The notes: generated by a model not told the origin, from the sequence alone. DNA of 64,000 nt from Sepiola atlantica (GCA_963556195.1 OY744533.1:47576749-47640748); one strand, 5' to 3'. Positions 10,550 through 23,189 are shown, counted from the first letter of the stretch. Translations and numbers: made by a program.

Positions 10550-12170
10550 GTGGATGGTGCACCATCCCAGATGTGACAACAATACTCCATGCATGATGGG
10601 ATGGTGACTTTGTAGAGATATAGGATACTGTCAAGTGTAAGGAGTTTATTAGCACGGTAGAGGGAACCCATCTTCTTTGCAGCAGTCTTGGCAATGTGTT
10701 CTATGTATGTGTTCCAATTTATGTTTCCTGTGAATATTATACCGAGATGTTTGAACATTTGACTTTCAGGTAGGGAGTTATTTGCCATGGCAGTCGGTGG
10801 TTGAAGAGGGTTTTTGAAGTTGTTGAAAGAAAAGAAGCTTTGTCTGAGCAACATTAAATGTTACCATCCATTTATGGCCCAATTTTACCACAGATTGGAG
10901 GTCACTGTCTAAGCGGTCAGTCATTGCCTCGGATACATATCCATTTTACCCACATGACAAGAGTAGAGCGTGGTGTTTTTCACAAATATACCCATCTAAG
11001 ACACAATGTTATCAGGAAAGTCGTTTATGAAAATCAGGAACAATAAAAGTTCAAGAATCGATCATTGGGACACACCTGCATTTATGTCATGTTGTTTAGA
11101 TGAACGGTCATTGGGGACAACCTGGATCTTTCTGTTTGTTAGGAACGATCTAATTATATTAGATATTCGTCCAGTAATACCATATGAATTAATTTTTAGT
11201 AGAAGACCTTTAAGCCAGACCTTATAAAAGGCTTTGGATATATCAAGCGCTACTGCCCTAGCTTCATCTGCCTTGTCCAGTGTATGGTATATGCGTTCGG
11301 AGATGACCGCTAGGATATCCACAGTATATCGTGCTTGCCTAAATCCATACTGATGGTCAGAAAGAAGTTTAGTATTAAAAAAGTTCCGGACTAATGCTAG
11401 ATTGATTAAGGATCCAAATGGGAAGGCTGATGGGGCGATAATTTTGAGGGGCAGTTCTATCTCCAGAATTCTTAAAAACTGGTACTACAGACGCAATTTT
11501 CCAGCTATCAGGGAAGTAAGATTCAGCAAAGCATTTGTTGTAGAGTTTGGAGAGGGCAGGGGCCAGTTCAACAGAGCATTTCTTTATTACTATTACAGGT
11601 ATAAGATCAGGCCCACATGATTTGGAGGTGTCAAGGATTTTTATGATGTCCATGAGATGAGATGAGGTGATTACTAGATCAGGGGAGCGGTTTGCAGAGT
11701 CCAAAGTTGCGTTTAAGGCGAAACGCTGGGCAAGTAGTTCAGCCTTGTCAGTTGCCGTGCAAACGACATTATTATGGTTTGATAGTGGGGAAATTATTGA
11801 TTTTCACCACATTATTTCCAGAAATCGTGAGAACCTAGTTTCTGCGACTGAATGCATTTCCTGGTTATCTCTGTATACATTCTCTTTCACTCAGCTATCT
11901 CAGTCTTGAAATTATTTCTTGACTCTAATAGTTTATGTTTATTCGTAGTAGACTTATGGCGGTCATATTGTCTGAATGCTTGCTGCCTCTGAGCAATAGC
12001 AGATGCACATTTCGAGGTGAACCACTGTGGAGAGTGGGGCTTGCTGCATAATCTTCTCATGAGGACATGTGCATCAATGCCTGCTTTGACCCATTCAATT
12101 GTCTCGTGGGCACATTGATTAGAAGAGGGAGAAAAAATCCTACTCCATGTGGTGTCTCTGTTGTGGATTA
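10070..12170 (-). mobile_element. LINE-A (Jockey/CR1-like non-LTR retrotransposon), longest copy, 5'-truncated
   Basis: Read on the minus strand: a pre-RT region (HETIEWVKAGIDA near 12100), the whole reverse transcriptase region, the C-terminal segment with CMEYCCHIWDGA, and the 3' UTR ending at the CTTGTTTGGGGTGAA block near 10075. The apurinic-like endonuclease expected upstream is absent, and the 5' edge abuts repeat family E at about 12178. About 2.1 kb remains of an element probably more than 3 kb long. At least six shorter fragments of the family are in the window. The clade is inferred from motif order; a precise assignment needs a tree. Confidence 0.85.
10330..12170 (-). pseudogene. 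LINE-A reverse transcriptase pseudogene
   Basis: Open pieces on the minus strand at 11887-12170, 11375-11704, 11062-11322 and 10330-10854 align in order to one LINE RT. Visible motifs are CGPDLIPVIVIKKC and NYRPISL (early RT), ALDISKAFYKVWLKGLL (motif A with its aspartate kept, but the usual AFD reads AFY), SYGITGRISNIIRSFLTNRK, and FKHLGIIFTGNINW with CMEYCCHIWDGA at the C-terminal side. At about 10990-11000 the position of the catalytic A-D-D box reads F-V-K-N, so catalysis is lost even apart from frameshifts. A (GA)n expansion at 10520-10545 inserted a Ser-Leu run into the C-terminal part. Confidence 0.85.
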
Positions 12171-12177
12171 AATAGAA

Positions 12178-12300
12178 GTTCGAAATTCCGTACAGATTGC
12201 CGAGTTTGTCATAAAGATTCCCGAGTTCAACAAGACGCTCTTGAAGAAGCTCGGAGTTTACATCGACCGAGACGTTGTAAGAATAAAATTTAAGATTAGA
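12178..12300 (+). repeat. Dispersed repeat family E, copy 1
   Basis: Shares GAAATTCCGTACAGATT, GAAGAAGCTCGGAGTTTAC and ATCGACCGAGACGTTGTAA with 27592-27690 (plus) and 58090-58200 (minus). It abuts the truncated 5' end of the LINE-A copy. The element type is not identified. Confidence 0.65.
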
Positions 12301-12539
12301 ACAGTAGCCCGAAAAATCCAAATAATCCAAATTTAAAAAAAAAGTCCCAAAACATATTACGTGTATTTTTCCTTTTTCACTAGAGAAATAAAACCATGAA
12401 GTGAATTTATGATTTTGTAGTTGAAAAAAAAAACAAACAAAAGAAATAAAAATGTAAAGGATTCTAGATGTAGAAGAGCTCCGCCGAAATATACCGAAGC
12501 CAAAAATTAAAAAAAAAAACAATAAAAATACAGACACAA

Positions 12540-13060
12540 TGTGGGTTGTAGTGAAACGTTAACAAAACCCCCTTCCCAGGTTAAGAATGGGTTCCTTATT
12601 ATTTAAAAACCACTTCCTAACATAAGAATGACGAGGGGCTTGTAAACTATTCTGTACTTTAACCAGAAAAGGTTTGATTACTTACTCAAGAGGATGAAAT
12701 CTATTTCTGTTATTGTGTATTCGCATAAAAGATTGTTTCTTCTTCCAGATAAACTCAGAGAGATAGAGAGAGATAGAGCTGTCCATCATTCGATGCGTTT
12801 CACAGTGGCGTTTATTCTGCATGTTAACTTTAAACAGAGGCATGTCTTGACGATAAATACGTAGTTGAAGTACGCGTAAACGCACTGCGCATGTCCCTAG
12901 GGTTATTTATTGTTACGAAACTCATTTTTCTTTAGTGTCGGGACTCTTCGGGAAAATTTACATTATTTCTTTAGTTTAAAAGAGAATTATCAACCTTACT
13001 CTTCATTTATCCTAAAGTCAGTGGCCAGCGTTTAAATTAAAAAATCGATCAATGCCATGC
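12540..13060. other. Gap: no supported feature
   Basis: AT-rich DNA with no coding frame, repeat unit or hairpin I can support. Confidence 0.45.
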
Positions 13061-13620
13061 TTAATTCCAATTATGATTTGCTCTAAAGTATGCAATTGTT
13101 ACATCTAAATGAATAAATGCGAAAGTGTTTTCCACTTATCCGGAGTATAGTAACATCAAAACGGGGTAATCTTATTTAACTCAATGATACAACATAATAT
13201 TTTTGAATACTAACAAACAAGAACAATGGACCAAAATCAAACTGGATCTTTTGATGTCTCCATTGACTTTTTTGGATTCAGTTGAAGTAACTGACTTGGT
13301 TGGCTTTTACATCTTATACAGCCTTACAAAAGACATCGATGTAGAAAGTATGGGATTGTATAAAGATGACGGCCTCCTAATCGTAAAAATGTTTCACGGA
13401 CCTAAATGAGAAAAATATCATTTTTAAAGAAATTAAAACGTTAGAAGTCAAAGGAGAAGTAAAATCAAACACGGAACAGGTACATTTTTAGACCTAACTT
13501 TTGACTTGAATAAAGAAACTTACGAGCCATATACTTTAGTTTTTACATTTGCCATGAAAAAGATAAACCGATAAGCCCCTCTCTACTCATCTGCTTAAAT
13601 TATCAAAAAAATACATTCAC
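13060..13620 (+). pseudogene. Reverse-transcriptase-like remnant, clade undetermined
   Basis: The open part (13203-13409) encodes VEVTDLVGFYILYSLTK and GLYKDDGLLIV. A DLVGLY-like block followed by a Y-x-D-D-G-L box is seen in some animal retroelement reverse transcriptases. Downstream, in another frame, TFLDLTFDLNKETYEPY continues the expected order, so the piece is a frameshifted relic. It is not LINE-A, whose motif C has the ADD form. I cannot name the clade from memory with confidence. Confidence 0.5.
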
Positions 13621-13949
13621 ATTTAAAAAAAATCTTTATTAAGTCTATTTTGAAAATATGTTTCTGTCTTTAATAATAAAGGCAGAATAACAAATATAAA
13701 AATAAAATATAAAATAACATTTTTGCTGTTTTTCTCCAAGTTAATAAAATGTGACTATCTTCATGCACAGTAAATTTCCGGAACATTAGACTATATCAAA
13801 TAGCACTATGACAATCAGCTTTTGTGTTGTTTTTTCTCCAAATTACCAAAAACGTGAAATAAAAATTGTTTTGTTTTTCTGTAAATAAGACTACGGTTAT
13901 ATTAATTGCTTCCCGGAAATAGGGTAATGTTTTTGCTAGAATCTCTATA

Positions 13950-14250
13950 ACGCCCCTATTCATCCGTCCATGAGTATTGTTGTAACATGTGGCCTGGTAC
14001 ACCAGACTAGCCTCTCCCTCTTAGAGAGGGTTTAAAAATCAGTATCTAACCTAATACGCCCGCATTGCCTGCTAAGCTCCAGCTCTTGTGACATCACCGC
14101 AGTGTTGCATCCCTGTGCTTGTTTTACAAGTACTTCTTTAGAATGTGGTGCAATAATTTCACTGCACTTGTACGCCATAAGGAATATACTCTGACTCAAT
14201 TTACTAGCAGCAAAATCCCACCCCTTCACTGTATATATCCCAAAGGTGGG
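13950..14250 (+). mobile_element. LINE-A fragment, RT tail
   Basis: Matches 5105-5400 in order: CCATGAGTATTGTTG, CTCCCTCTTAGAGAGGG, CATCCCTGTGCTTGTTTTAC, AAATCCCACCCCTTCACTGT. It stops before the family 3' UTR and is heavily mutated. Confidence 0.7.
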
Positions 14251-14869
14251 TGTTTTTTTCTGTTTATTTTATACTGTTATGAGCTCTACTCTGATGGAAA
14301 AGTGTGTGAAAATCGAATAGTTAGACATTTATAGTAAGTATTGAGAATACTGTACACGAAGGAACGAGTGGAATTGTAATAAGGTTGGTGAATACTCGGA
14401 AATGGACGCGGAATTTATTAATATCAACCACGTAATACGTGAAAACAAAATGGAAAAAAGCTGAATGCAAAATCAAAGAAAAATAGATAGAAAATAATAA
14501 AAATCAAAGAGCGCACAGAATAGCTATCAACATGAAAGGCGTGATCCTACTAAACAAAAACGAACGCGTATTTTATGAAAGCAGTTTCAAAATAGAATAA
14601 AAGCAAAATAAAAATGAAAACGAACGAAAGGGGAAAATGAGTGAAAAATATATGGAGGAAACAAACAAAAGGCGAGAAGACTTAAATCAAAGAGAAAATG
14701 GCGGTCGTTAATAGTTAGATGACATGTTCACTTTTTAATTCTTTTTTCTTTTTAAATTTTATGACATTCAATTTTTGGGGTGGGATCCTACGATGTACGT
14801 AGCATTGATTGCATGGAAGCGGTGTACAGTGACATTTAACCCCTTTGAGGCCCATCCGGTATTTTCCAG

Positions 14870-15105
14870 GAACTAATAAGAGCCCCTGTATCCCTATCTA
14901 CTACCCCCCTCCCGCCACGAGAGAAACAAGGTCGGTTTTTAATGTGGGGTAAAAGTCAGTCCCCTCAAAAGGGGAACGATGGATTAGGACAAAAATTAAA
15001 ATTGGTTCAGTCTCGAAGGATTTCTTCTCCACTGATAGAAAAAACAACATATGAAATGTAGTATCAGAACAGATACTGCACTTTGGTCTTAGCAACACGG
15101 CTAAT
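14870..15105 (-). repeat. SINE-like repeat family B, copy 2, with U2 snRNA-like head
   Basis: On the minus strand the element opens with TTGCTAAGACCAAAGTGCAG then TATCTGTTCTGATAC, which tracks the U2 snRNA 5' region with one change in the branch-site-pairing stretch (GCAGTA for GTAGTA). The body (AGTGGAGAAGAAATCCTTC, CCTTTTGAGGGGACTGAC, ATTAAAAACCGACCTTG) is shared with 44215-44435 and 8545-8760. Confidence 0.8.
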
Positions 15106-15109
15106 TGTT

Positions 15110-16605
15110 ACTACACTGATGTGAACCTTAACCCTTAGCAAAGCCCAACCTTACTTTCAAAAGATGACGTAATGCCTGGGAGGATGATCTCATGACAAAT
15201 GAAGAAATACTACTAGGAAAATATCACGTGACGGTTACTAAACGGAAACGACCCAACATTGCTATTCTTAGTTTTGTTGTTTCTATAATTTTTAAGTTAG
15301 AATTAAAATAAAGTTTATCGGCGCGAAGGCAGACCTCACGATATTAGTGTACCCCGTTCCATCAAAAGTATTATGCATAGCAAATTAAAGAGACATCTAT
15401 ATTGAAAATGTCATTAACATTTGTACAGTAGTTTTTTTTTACCCCATGGGCATATTTATTTTCACAGTTATCGTTCTTTTTACGTTTGGTACCTATGTTT
15501 CAAATTTCATGAAGATTAATAAAGTAGTTTTTTTTCTTATAGATGTATGGACAGACATACAAACGTTCATCTTTGTTATATAGATTTCATACATATTTTG
15601 AGAATTATTTTCTTATTTTTTGGCGAATTCATTTTAGGCGGCGGGGTGGTCGGGAAGCGTTGTCTGTCTTTCTATTTGTTTGTTTTTTTTAAGTGATTTT
15701 GTCAGGAGGTTAGGAAAGGTATGTGATTTTTTTTTTTCATCGCTAATGTCATTTGAACTCACTTATAATTTAGCGGGCTAGCTATTTGTTGTCCAGCCCC
15801 ATGTTCACTCGGTTTTGAGTGAGGATCTTGAGTATATTTTACAATAATCCGCGGAGTCGCTAACGGGGTCCAAAAAACGAACAAGAACGGGGTAAAAAAA
15901 TACAACAAATGAAGCTGACCTACGTCGAGAATAGATATTTTCCTACTTACCTATGAAATTTGTTTGTATTTTTACGTAGTATAAATGGGTTTTTATTAGA
16001 TGTAAAAAAAAATTCTTGTTTTTCTTTTGCACAGATTTTTACTAAAAAAAAATGGCGTCTCGGCCTTACCTCCTTACCATATCCCCCAAATCGCCATTTT
16101 CTTTTTGTCCAATGTTCGTGTGACAAAAATATTGATTTCTAATAAATAGCAGTTGGAACGGTTTAAAAATACAAACAAATGTCACAGATAAGTTGGAAAA
16201 TAACTTTTATCGGCTACAGTTACTTTTATTTTTGTATATTTGTTTTTTGAGCGTTTTCACTCTGCGGATTATTGTAAAAGATATCCAGGATCTTTTACTT
16301 TTTTTTGTTATCTTTCTTCTAGTCACTGGTTATTCTGTTAGAAGTCCATTAAGTTCTGTGTTCTTCGCTATTTGTGGTGATCTGGCAGGCCGAGAATGCG
16401 AACCTGGTGTCCGATATTGAGTCTAACAAAGACTGCAACCGACTTTTATTCTAAAACTATCTGACCCAGAACCAGAGTTGGTGGCGAATGACTAGTGGAG
16501 GTTACGAGCCCACAGAATTTGCAACTATTGAATGATCACCATAAAGCTGGAAAGCCAGGTACTTTGGACTGCCACACTCGCCGCTAGACCCATTCGCCCT
16601 CCCAC
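15110..16605. other. Gap: no supported gene
   Basis: AT-rich DNA. A stretch near 15520-15590 (GGACAGACATACAAACGTTC, then a TTATATAGAT-like end) resembles the terminus of a non-autonomous element, but I could not find a partner end. No coding feature. Confidence 0.45.
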
Positions 16606-16609
16606 TTGC

Positions 16610-16645
16610 GTCGGGGAGAACATTTAGCGGTGTTTTCTCCCCGAC
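16610..16645. other. Perfect 11-bp hairpin
   Basis: GTCGGGGAGAA (16610-16620) pairs exactly with TTCTCCCCGAC (16635-16645) across a 14-nt loop. There is no T-run after it on either strand. It stands out from its neighbourhood by GC content; function unknown. Confidence 0.6.
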
Positions 16646-17138
16646 AGATTGAACCCAATTATATTTCTAAACTATTATATGAAGTCAAAAATAATTTGTT
16701 TCAAATTTATTTGATTCTGTTCAACTTTTCAGAGACTTGTTTTCGCGTGTTTGTCTTTTCTGTGTTACATGAGTGGGTGTTCTTGTTTTTATTACTCATT
16801 TCTAAACTTTATTTTTTCAACCACAAAAGCATACTTTCAACCAAACGACGAATAGAATAGCAGAGAGGGGCGGGTAGCTAGAGTGAGATAAAAATCGGTC
16901 ACCTCTTCTCACCAAGAGATGAATAATAAATGGGAAAAAAGACAGGAATAAAAGACAGAAGAACACAATAAGAAACGTAAATGTGGATCCAAGTAAACGG
17001 AAATAAAAACCAGAGTATCCTTATATCTCGAACGACATGCCTGAACAACTCGTTGTAAAAGTCTCGGAACAATAACCACGGCACACCGTCATAGATACGT
17101 TGCCTCTTACTTGACCTTTTCGCTGGTGCAGACGGACA

Positions 17139-17414
17139 ATGGCCGCTACGTTGCGTATACTTTCACAACAAACAACCCGTCTTTCTTACAGTTCTCGTTT
17201 ACTGAGTGTTTATTGTCTGCAAGAGGTGTTCGTTCCGATCAACGAACCAACAAGGACGGCAGCCACATTGGTTTCCACTTGCATCGCCTGCTGGTTTTGT
17301 CGACGATCCGCTTGGTGTCGCTATTGTCGTATATTGTTCTCGTCGACTTCCCGCGAAAATGTAGAAACTCTATGTTGTGTTATTCAATTGAAAGTAACGC
17401 AATCGCGTGTTTAG
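17139..17414 (+). CDS. Weak candidate first exon encoding a mitochondrial-targeting-like N-terminus
   Basis: An ATG in good context (ACAATGG) opens MAATLRILSQQTTRLSYSSR, which is basic and Ser/Thr-rich without acidic residues, as in mitochondrial presequences. Upstream, CTTTTCGCTGGTGCAGACGG resembles a 5'-TOP type transcription start, and 17100-17350 is richer in CpG than its surroundings. The frame continues to 17414 with no family I recognise and no strong GTRAGT donor inside. Another frame (17111-17464) overlaps it. This may be the first exon of a gene extending right, or chance. Nothing downstream in the window supports a second exon. Confidence 0.2.
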   Translation: MAATLRILSQQTTRLSYSSRLLSVYCLQEVFVPINEPTRTAATLVSTCIACWFCRRSAWCRYCRILFSSTSRENVETLCCVIQLKVTQSRV

Positions 17415-17469
17415 CTTTGGTTAGGAAGCACAAATACACCAGAATACTTGACTGTTGTCATTAAACTTT

Positions 17470-18600
17470 AATCTAAGTCATACGTTGTTTTTTATTGGAC
17501 AATTTAAAGGTTTCAAAATTACTTTCGAATTGTGAAGTAGCTGCTTCTATAAGAGAGTTTCCATATCCACCCGAATGTTTTCAAATATGTTATTATTTAG
17601 AAACTAATTTTTAACATGAAGGTGTTAACTATTCTGTACAGTCACTGAAATAAAGTTGCTTCATTTACTGATTTTAAGAAAAATTATTAAACCCTTTCTT
17701 TACAAGGGGGATTATTACCTTAACCTGAAGTCAGAGGAAAAAATAAAAATGTTTCGTTTAATGTCAGTACTAATCAACTGATCGGCGACGGCTCGGCTAT
17801 TTCCGGTCTGTTCTGTAAATCGCAATCGAAAACATTCGGGTGTATATGAGCCTCCTCTTATAGGAGTACCTTGAAGTGGCATTATAAGTAAAAACAAGTC
17901 AGCCATGTTAACCTATACTTTCTATAATTTACCATTTCTTGTGTGTCTCGCCTTTGGGTGACTTTTTTATTTTTTATCAATGGAAAAGTTATTGAAATCA
18001 AAAATACAATACCATTAAATAAAACGATATTTAAAAAAAAAATCATTCTTAAAATAATTACGAAATTAAATCTACGGAAATGCATTTCCGCTTATTTGTA
18101 GACAAGTCAACCATTATACTCTTTTTAATGGTTGAAAATAGAATGACTTACTTCGTGACCCTTCGAAATTCGGAAGCATTGGAACTGTTGAATCTAAAGT
18201 CATTAAAACTGGTTTTAAAATTCTGGAAGCAATCCAATAATTTTATAAAAATAAATTAAACCAGCATTAACATAATTAGTTATAGTTTTATAAGAATTTG
18301 GTACAATTTAATGGACAAACGTTACGGTAATTAAGTTTAGTTTTCAAAATCCCATTTAAAAGTAATTTGGCAGCAAAAACATCGGCATAGTTAGAAATTG
18401 AAAATCAAGACTCCCTGACAAGGCCGGATAAGTACAGCTACTTAATACATAAAAATGTACTTCTATAGGAGGTGACCCATATCGACCCGAATGTTTCCGA
18501 TTGAAATTTACGTAACACACTGTAATTGGCCGCAGTAGAGTCCGTTTTAGGGCACGCACCGTGTGGACGTATAAAATAATATGGGCTGACAAAATATAAT
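17470..18600. repeat. Mostly unannotated; short repeat F in three copies
   Basis: A block with CCCGAATGTTTTC preceded by a TCTATAAGAG/TATAGGAGG-like stretch occurs at 17541-17580 (plus), 17826-17862 (minus) and 18460-18510 (plus). The copies differ in about one base in five. No gene seen. Confidence 0.5.
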
Positions 18601-18624
18601 TAATTGGTGATTTTAATCGCTCTG

Positions 18625-18656
<32 letters not shown>

Positions 18657-18929
18657 CCCACTGGTTAGTGAATTGAAGCAAACATCAAGTTGAATAAATG
18701 TCTGCTGTCTTCTATCAGTCTTGTTCGAGGTAGTCTTTTTTGAAGGTATGAAAGATGTTTATTTACCGGAGGGCGTCCCCTCAGTTTGAAAGGATCACAC
18801 AGAAGCGCGTCCAAGGAGAACATGCAGCTACCAAGGCATGAATACAATTTGTAACGATTACGGCAACTTGGTTTCTGCATGTATGACACAAGGTTGAGAA
18901 CGCAATACATAATTGCTGGAAACTTCATT

Positions 18930-21185
18930 AAGATCGGATACTTTAGATTTTTGATGGAGTTTTTTCAATCACGGGTAATCATTTTTTGTTTACAAATGAA
19001 TTATTTTCACTTTCAATGACAGTCCCCTGAATTTACCTATAAAATTTACTCATCAATGAGAACAGATTATCTTTCTTTTTTCCTGAAACGGGAAACTTAG
19101 CCTAAAAATGTTTAATATATAATTTTTTTATGGCGGAGTATACGTTCCATGATTTATTGTAGGCTATTGACAACCAATATTAATTCACACTTCAAATTTT
19201 CCCCCTCTTCCCTTTTATAATTTTTACATTTAATTTTGTTTGTTTTTGGGAACTTTAACATTTTATTTATATATTTTTAGATTTTAATTTTTAATTTCTC
19301 TTACACCGAAAATGAAGAGAAGGCGATAGGCGGTCGCGCTACATAGAGTCACAGATCAAAGAAACATGTTTTTTTACTTGCCCACGAAGTATATATCGGC
19401 AAAATTTGCAGGTAGAAACGCCGGATTTAATAAGAAAACAACAAAAATGAAAATAAAGTTGTGGATTGAAACATACTAGAAAATAACACAGCGCGTAAGC
19501 CGCCATTGTAAGGAGAGACACTCATAAACAGGGACTGAAGAGAATCCTGCATACGAGATCAACTATAGGTCCCATTTGTTTTGATTCGAAACCGACTGTA
19601 TCGATGTTGTTCTGATCTTCTGTAATAACTAAATAATTATAAATATTATAAATAAATATTACGCTCTTTTAAAATATTTCTTAGTAATCGAGCACTCTGC
19701 TGGGGTGCTCTCCTACTAACCCGTATAATATATATAGTGTGTAGGCAGAGAGTAATACATTTTCTCGTATTGTCATCTGGACTTAGAGTTAATGGTAGGG
19801 TTAAGGAAGGACATATGCTTTTCTATGACTTTTAACACTGACGTCTTAACGTGAATGTCGACGTGAGACAATATATAACTCATAAATGTGTAATATCATT
19901 GATGCAAATGCTGGTGTGTCGCGAGCTAAAATCGTATTTTAAAATCAATTTAAACAAGAATAACATTACAACTTAATCTTAACTTAAAATTCATCAAAAA
20001 CACATGCCATAGCACTAACCGTTTGTCCGGGTGGCAATACGAAAAAATCGCTCATTGTCTTGCTGCCTTATGTTGTTTTTTTGTAGCGTCTGGTTTATTT
20101 CACGAGAAGGTATGATTTTCCTGCATACGCTGCAACAAATATCACGTGACCTAGCATTTGGGGGGAAACAATTTGGTACATCGGTCGTATCAAATAACGG
20201 AAAAGGGTAAGCCTTGATTATTAAAAAAAAAAAATAAGAAGAGGAAACAAATTATGTATTTCTCCACATTTTAAATTTCTGTTTCATAAGCAAATAGGTT
20301 TTTAAAAAAGAAATCAACAAAAAGGGGAACAAGACGCCTTTCAATCGCCCCTTTGTCAAGGGAGTCGTCGACGATATAAAAAGGAAATAACAGAAGCCTA
20401 GTCATAAAGTAAATTAGCTAACGAGGGTTAAAAAGAAACGTGCACCCGTAAACTCTTAAATTCTGGGTGGCTGTGAGACCTTCTAGGTGTACACTGAGAA
20501 ATCTAACTCGTTTATTTTAACCCCTCCTTCGTTAAGAATTACTCTACATAATTTTTTAAATTATTTACGTAATACAATTTTAACCAAGCCGGCGCGAGGG
20601 CATGAGCGTTAATAATATGGGTGTGCGGGGAAAAATCTAGAACTAATGAACTTATCATTTTGAATTATAAGATACATATTCTAGGAAACACGGTGAGTAA
20701 TGTGGACACATTATTGTCTTTGTTGTATACCATTTATGGGAGTGTTCCCGAAACGGCACCCGACGCCTAAAAAAATTAAATTAAATTAAATTAAAATCTA
20801 ATGCTATGCATATAGCTTATACCTGTCCTGGGGGCGAGTATTCTGCTAGTCTCTCTCTATATATATAACAATAATAAATATTTAAAAGAAACTTTTCTCG
20901 ATATCCCACTGCAGCTTCACAGTAAGTAGTGTATTTCTATCCCACACTTGTATATACAGTCGAATGCGAGCTGAAACTGAAAACAACCAAGTGAGTCGAT
21001 GTGCCCTAAAAATAATGAAACAAACCAACTAATATACAGTAGGATCGCGTTTCGGGATAAAAACAAATCCCAAATCGGTTAATCTAGCATTATACTAAAT
21101 GAAAATAATACCCGTTCCAGGACAGGTACAATTAATTCCCCAAACAGAACATTTTTCACAACTTAGTCCACCGTACGAAGATTAA
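18930..21185. other. Gap: no supported feature
   Basis: More than 2 kb of AT-rich DNA without a motif-bearing frame or clear repeat. The small frames are not distinguishable from chance. Confidence 0.45.
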
Positions 21186-21189
21186 CATA

Positions 21190-21650
21190 AAAATATATAA
21201 TTTTACTAAACCTTATGTCTAGAATCCTAATTTTGCTCAAAATCCATTACATTATATTGTTTTTCGTTAAATGTCTACTATTCAAGTCATAAGCTTAAGG
21301 GGTCTTAAGCAGAATTTGAAATTCGATGAATTTTGCTTAACAGACTATAGATTAAATTTAATGCAAATCTGAAATATTTGAGTTTTCTAATAGGAGATTG
21401 TGGCCATATTATTCTCTCCTTTTAAAACAATATTTATTGATTGATTTCTAATATCTATTGTTTTCACGAAAAGCTTTCACCCCATTATTTGCCACCTTTG
21501 CATGAAATTAAATCAAGCTAAATATAGTCCACATTTGAAGACCTTACAGCAGCTGTGTTCGAAAATTTATAATGATCGCTTAATCAGTTTAGGAGTGAAT
21601 CTTGTACATACAAATATACAAGCATATAAACAGACCTAACTTTATATAGA
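21190..21650 (+). repeat. Dispersed repeat family D, copy 2
   Basis: Blocks ACTAAACCTTATGTCTAGAA, TGCTCAAAATCCATTACA, CAAATCTGAAATATTTGAG, CTTTGCATGAAATTAAATC and TTTAGGAGTGAATCTTGTAC follow the order seen at 1735-2285 (reverse complement) and 31165-31640. Confidence 0.7.
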
Positions 21651-21659
21651 GATACTTCA

Positions 21660-22590
21660 ATTTGAAGAAATTAGATTTATCGCGTTTTCCACATAAATGC
21701 TTCAAATGTATCACTTAGTTGTATATACTGATACTAATCTGTATATAAGGTAAAAAGTTCTCGTCTGTCTGTCTGTCTGTGTTTCTTGCCTCTGCGTGGC
21801 CTACACATTATTATTTTTATTGTTGCATACTAGCAAAATCTACCCGCCAACCGGGTAAGAAATAATCGGGAGTGGAGCGTTTCTCTTCATAATATTGTCG
21901 GAAGAAGCTGAATTGTTAGAAAAATCTCTGAATTAGTATCTTATACACATGATTTAATCTTTTATAAATCGGTAATACGTATTTTAAGTTTTAAGGGGGT
22001 ACTGGCCCTATAGGTAACTGAGATGTGGGTGTACATTAATATAATTCAAAACAAGATTACCTTAACAAAATTATAGTTTTATAACAATTTGGTTAAATTA
22101 ACAATATAATGGCAAAGGCTACCATAATAATTACATTTCAAAATCCTATTTAAAAAAGAATTTCTTTAAAAAAAAAGTATAATATTTTTTTAGAAAAAAA
22201 AGTAAAAACAAAATGAAAGTGAAATAATCTCGGAAAAGGCAAGCTTGGTATGGTTAGTAAAAAGTAATTTACTGAGAGTTTATTTAAAAAAAACTCCTTC
22301 CATAAATTGGGCAGATTCAAGATAAAAGGATATCTGCAGATTTAAAAGTTGCACTAATTATAATTTGCTGAAAGATGCACACCAGAAAAATGTTATGACG
22401 CACTGCAATTAGTAGTTAGAAATGTTGATATAATAAAAACAAAGTTGCATTTTAGAATTAATTACCGCTGTCTAGTGCGAGATCTAAAGGATTCTAAATC
22501 GCTGTCGACATTTCAATCAAAAGCAAAAAAAACAAGTGAATTAAAAAAAAAATAGCCGAATAGAGTTGTGAAATGAGGTTAGCTTCAAAT
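21660..22590. other. Gap: no supported gene
   Basis: AT-rich DNA. TATAGTTTTATAACAATTTG near 22070 also occurs in similar form near 18278, so part of this is interspersed repeat. No coding feature. Confidence 0.45.
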
Positions 22591-23052
22591 GAGTGCGAGC
22601 AAGCAGATTCGGGGGAATGATCGTATCGACACACTTGAACCTAATGCATATTTGCACCTTATGCACACCTGTACCGCATGCACACACAGACATAAACATA
22701 CAGACTCTAAGATACACACGTACAATGTCAGCGTCTTACACATACATACGCACATACACATAGTCGACGGTGCTTTTGCATACACAAGTTTGAAACCAAG
22801 TATATATAAAAATGTATACCTACGAAAAACAGAGAATAAAAAACAATTAAACACAGGAAAAACAAGAACAAACAAACGTGGGGTTGACCGGTTTTGTTAA
22901 AATTAACGAAAGATTTCAGAAAGAGACGTTCGTTAAGCCTAACGAAACCAGTAATTCCTTCTTTTTTTGTTTTTTTAATTTTACCTGTGTTTAACTGTGT
23001 TTTCATTCTGTCTCCACGACATATAATCTCATAAAGTATCGTGAATTTATTG

Positions 23053-23054
<2 letters not shown>

Positions 23055-23107
<53 letters not shown>
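23055..23107. repeat. (TA)n microsatellite
   Basis: TA dinucleotide run. Confidence 0.95.
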
Positions 23108-23109
<2 letters not shown>

Positions 23110-23189
23110 GCGTATGTATTAGATAAGAATGAATTTATATATATATAAAAGTTTAGATATACTGTATATAAACATATGTACATAAAAAT

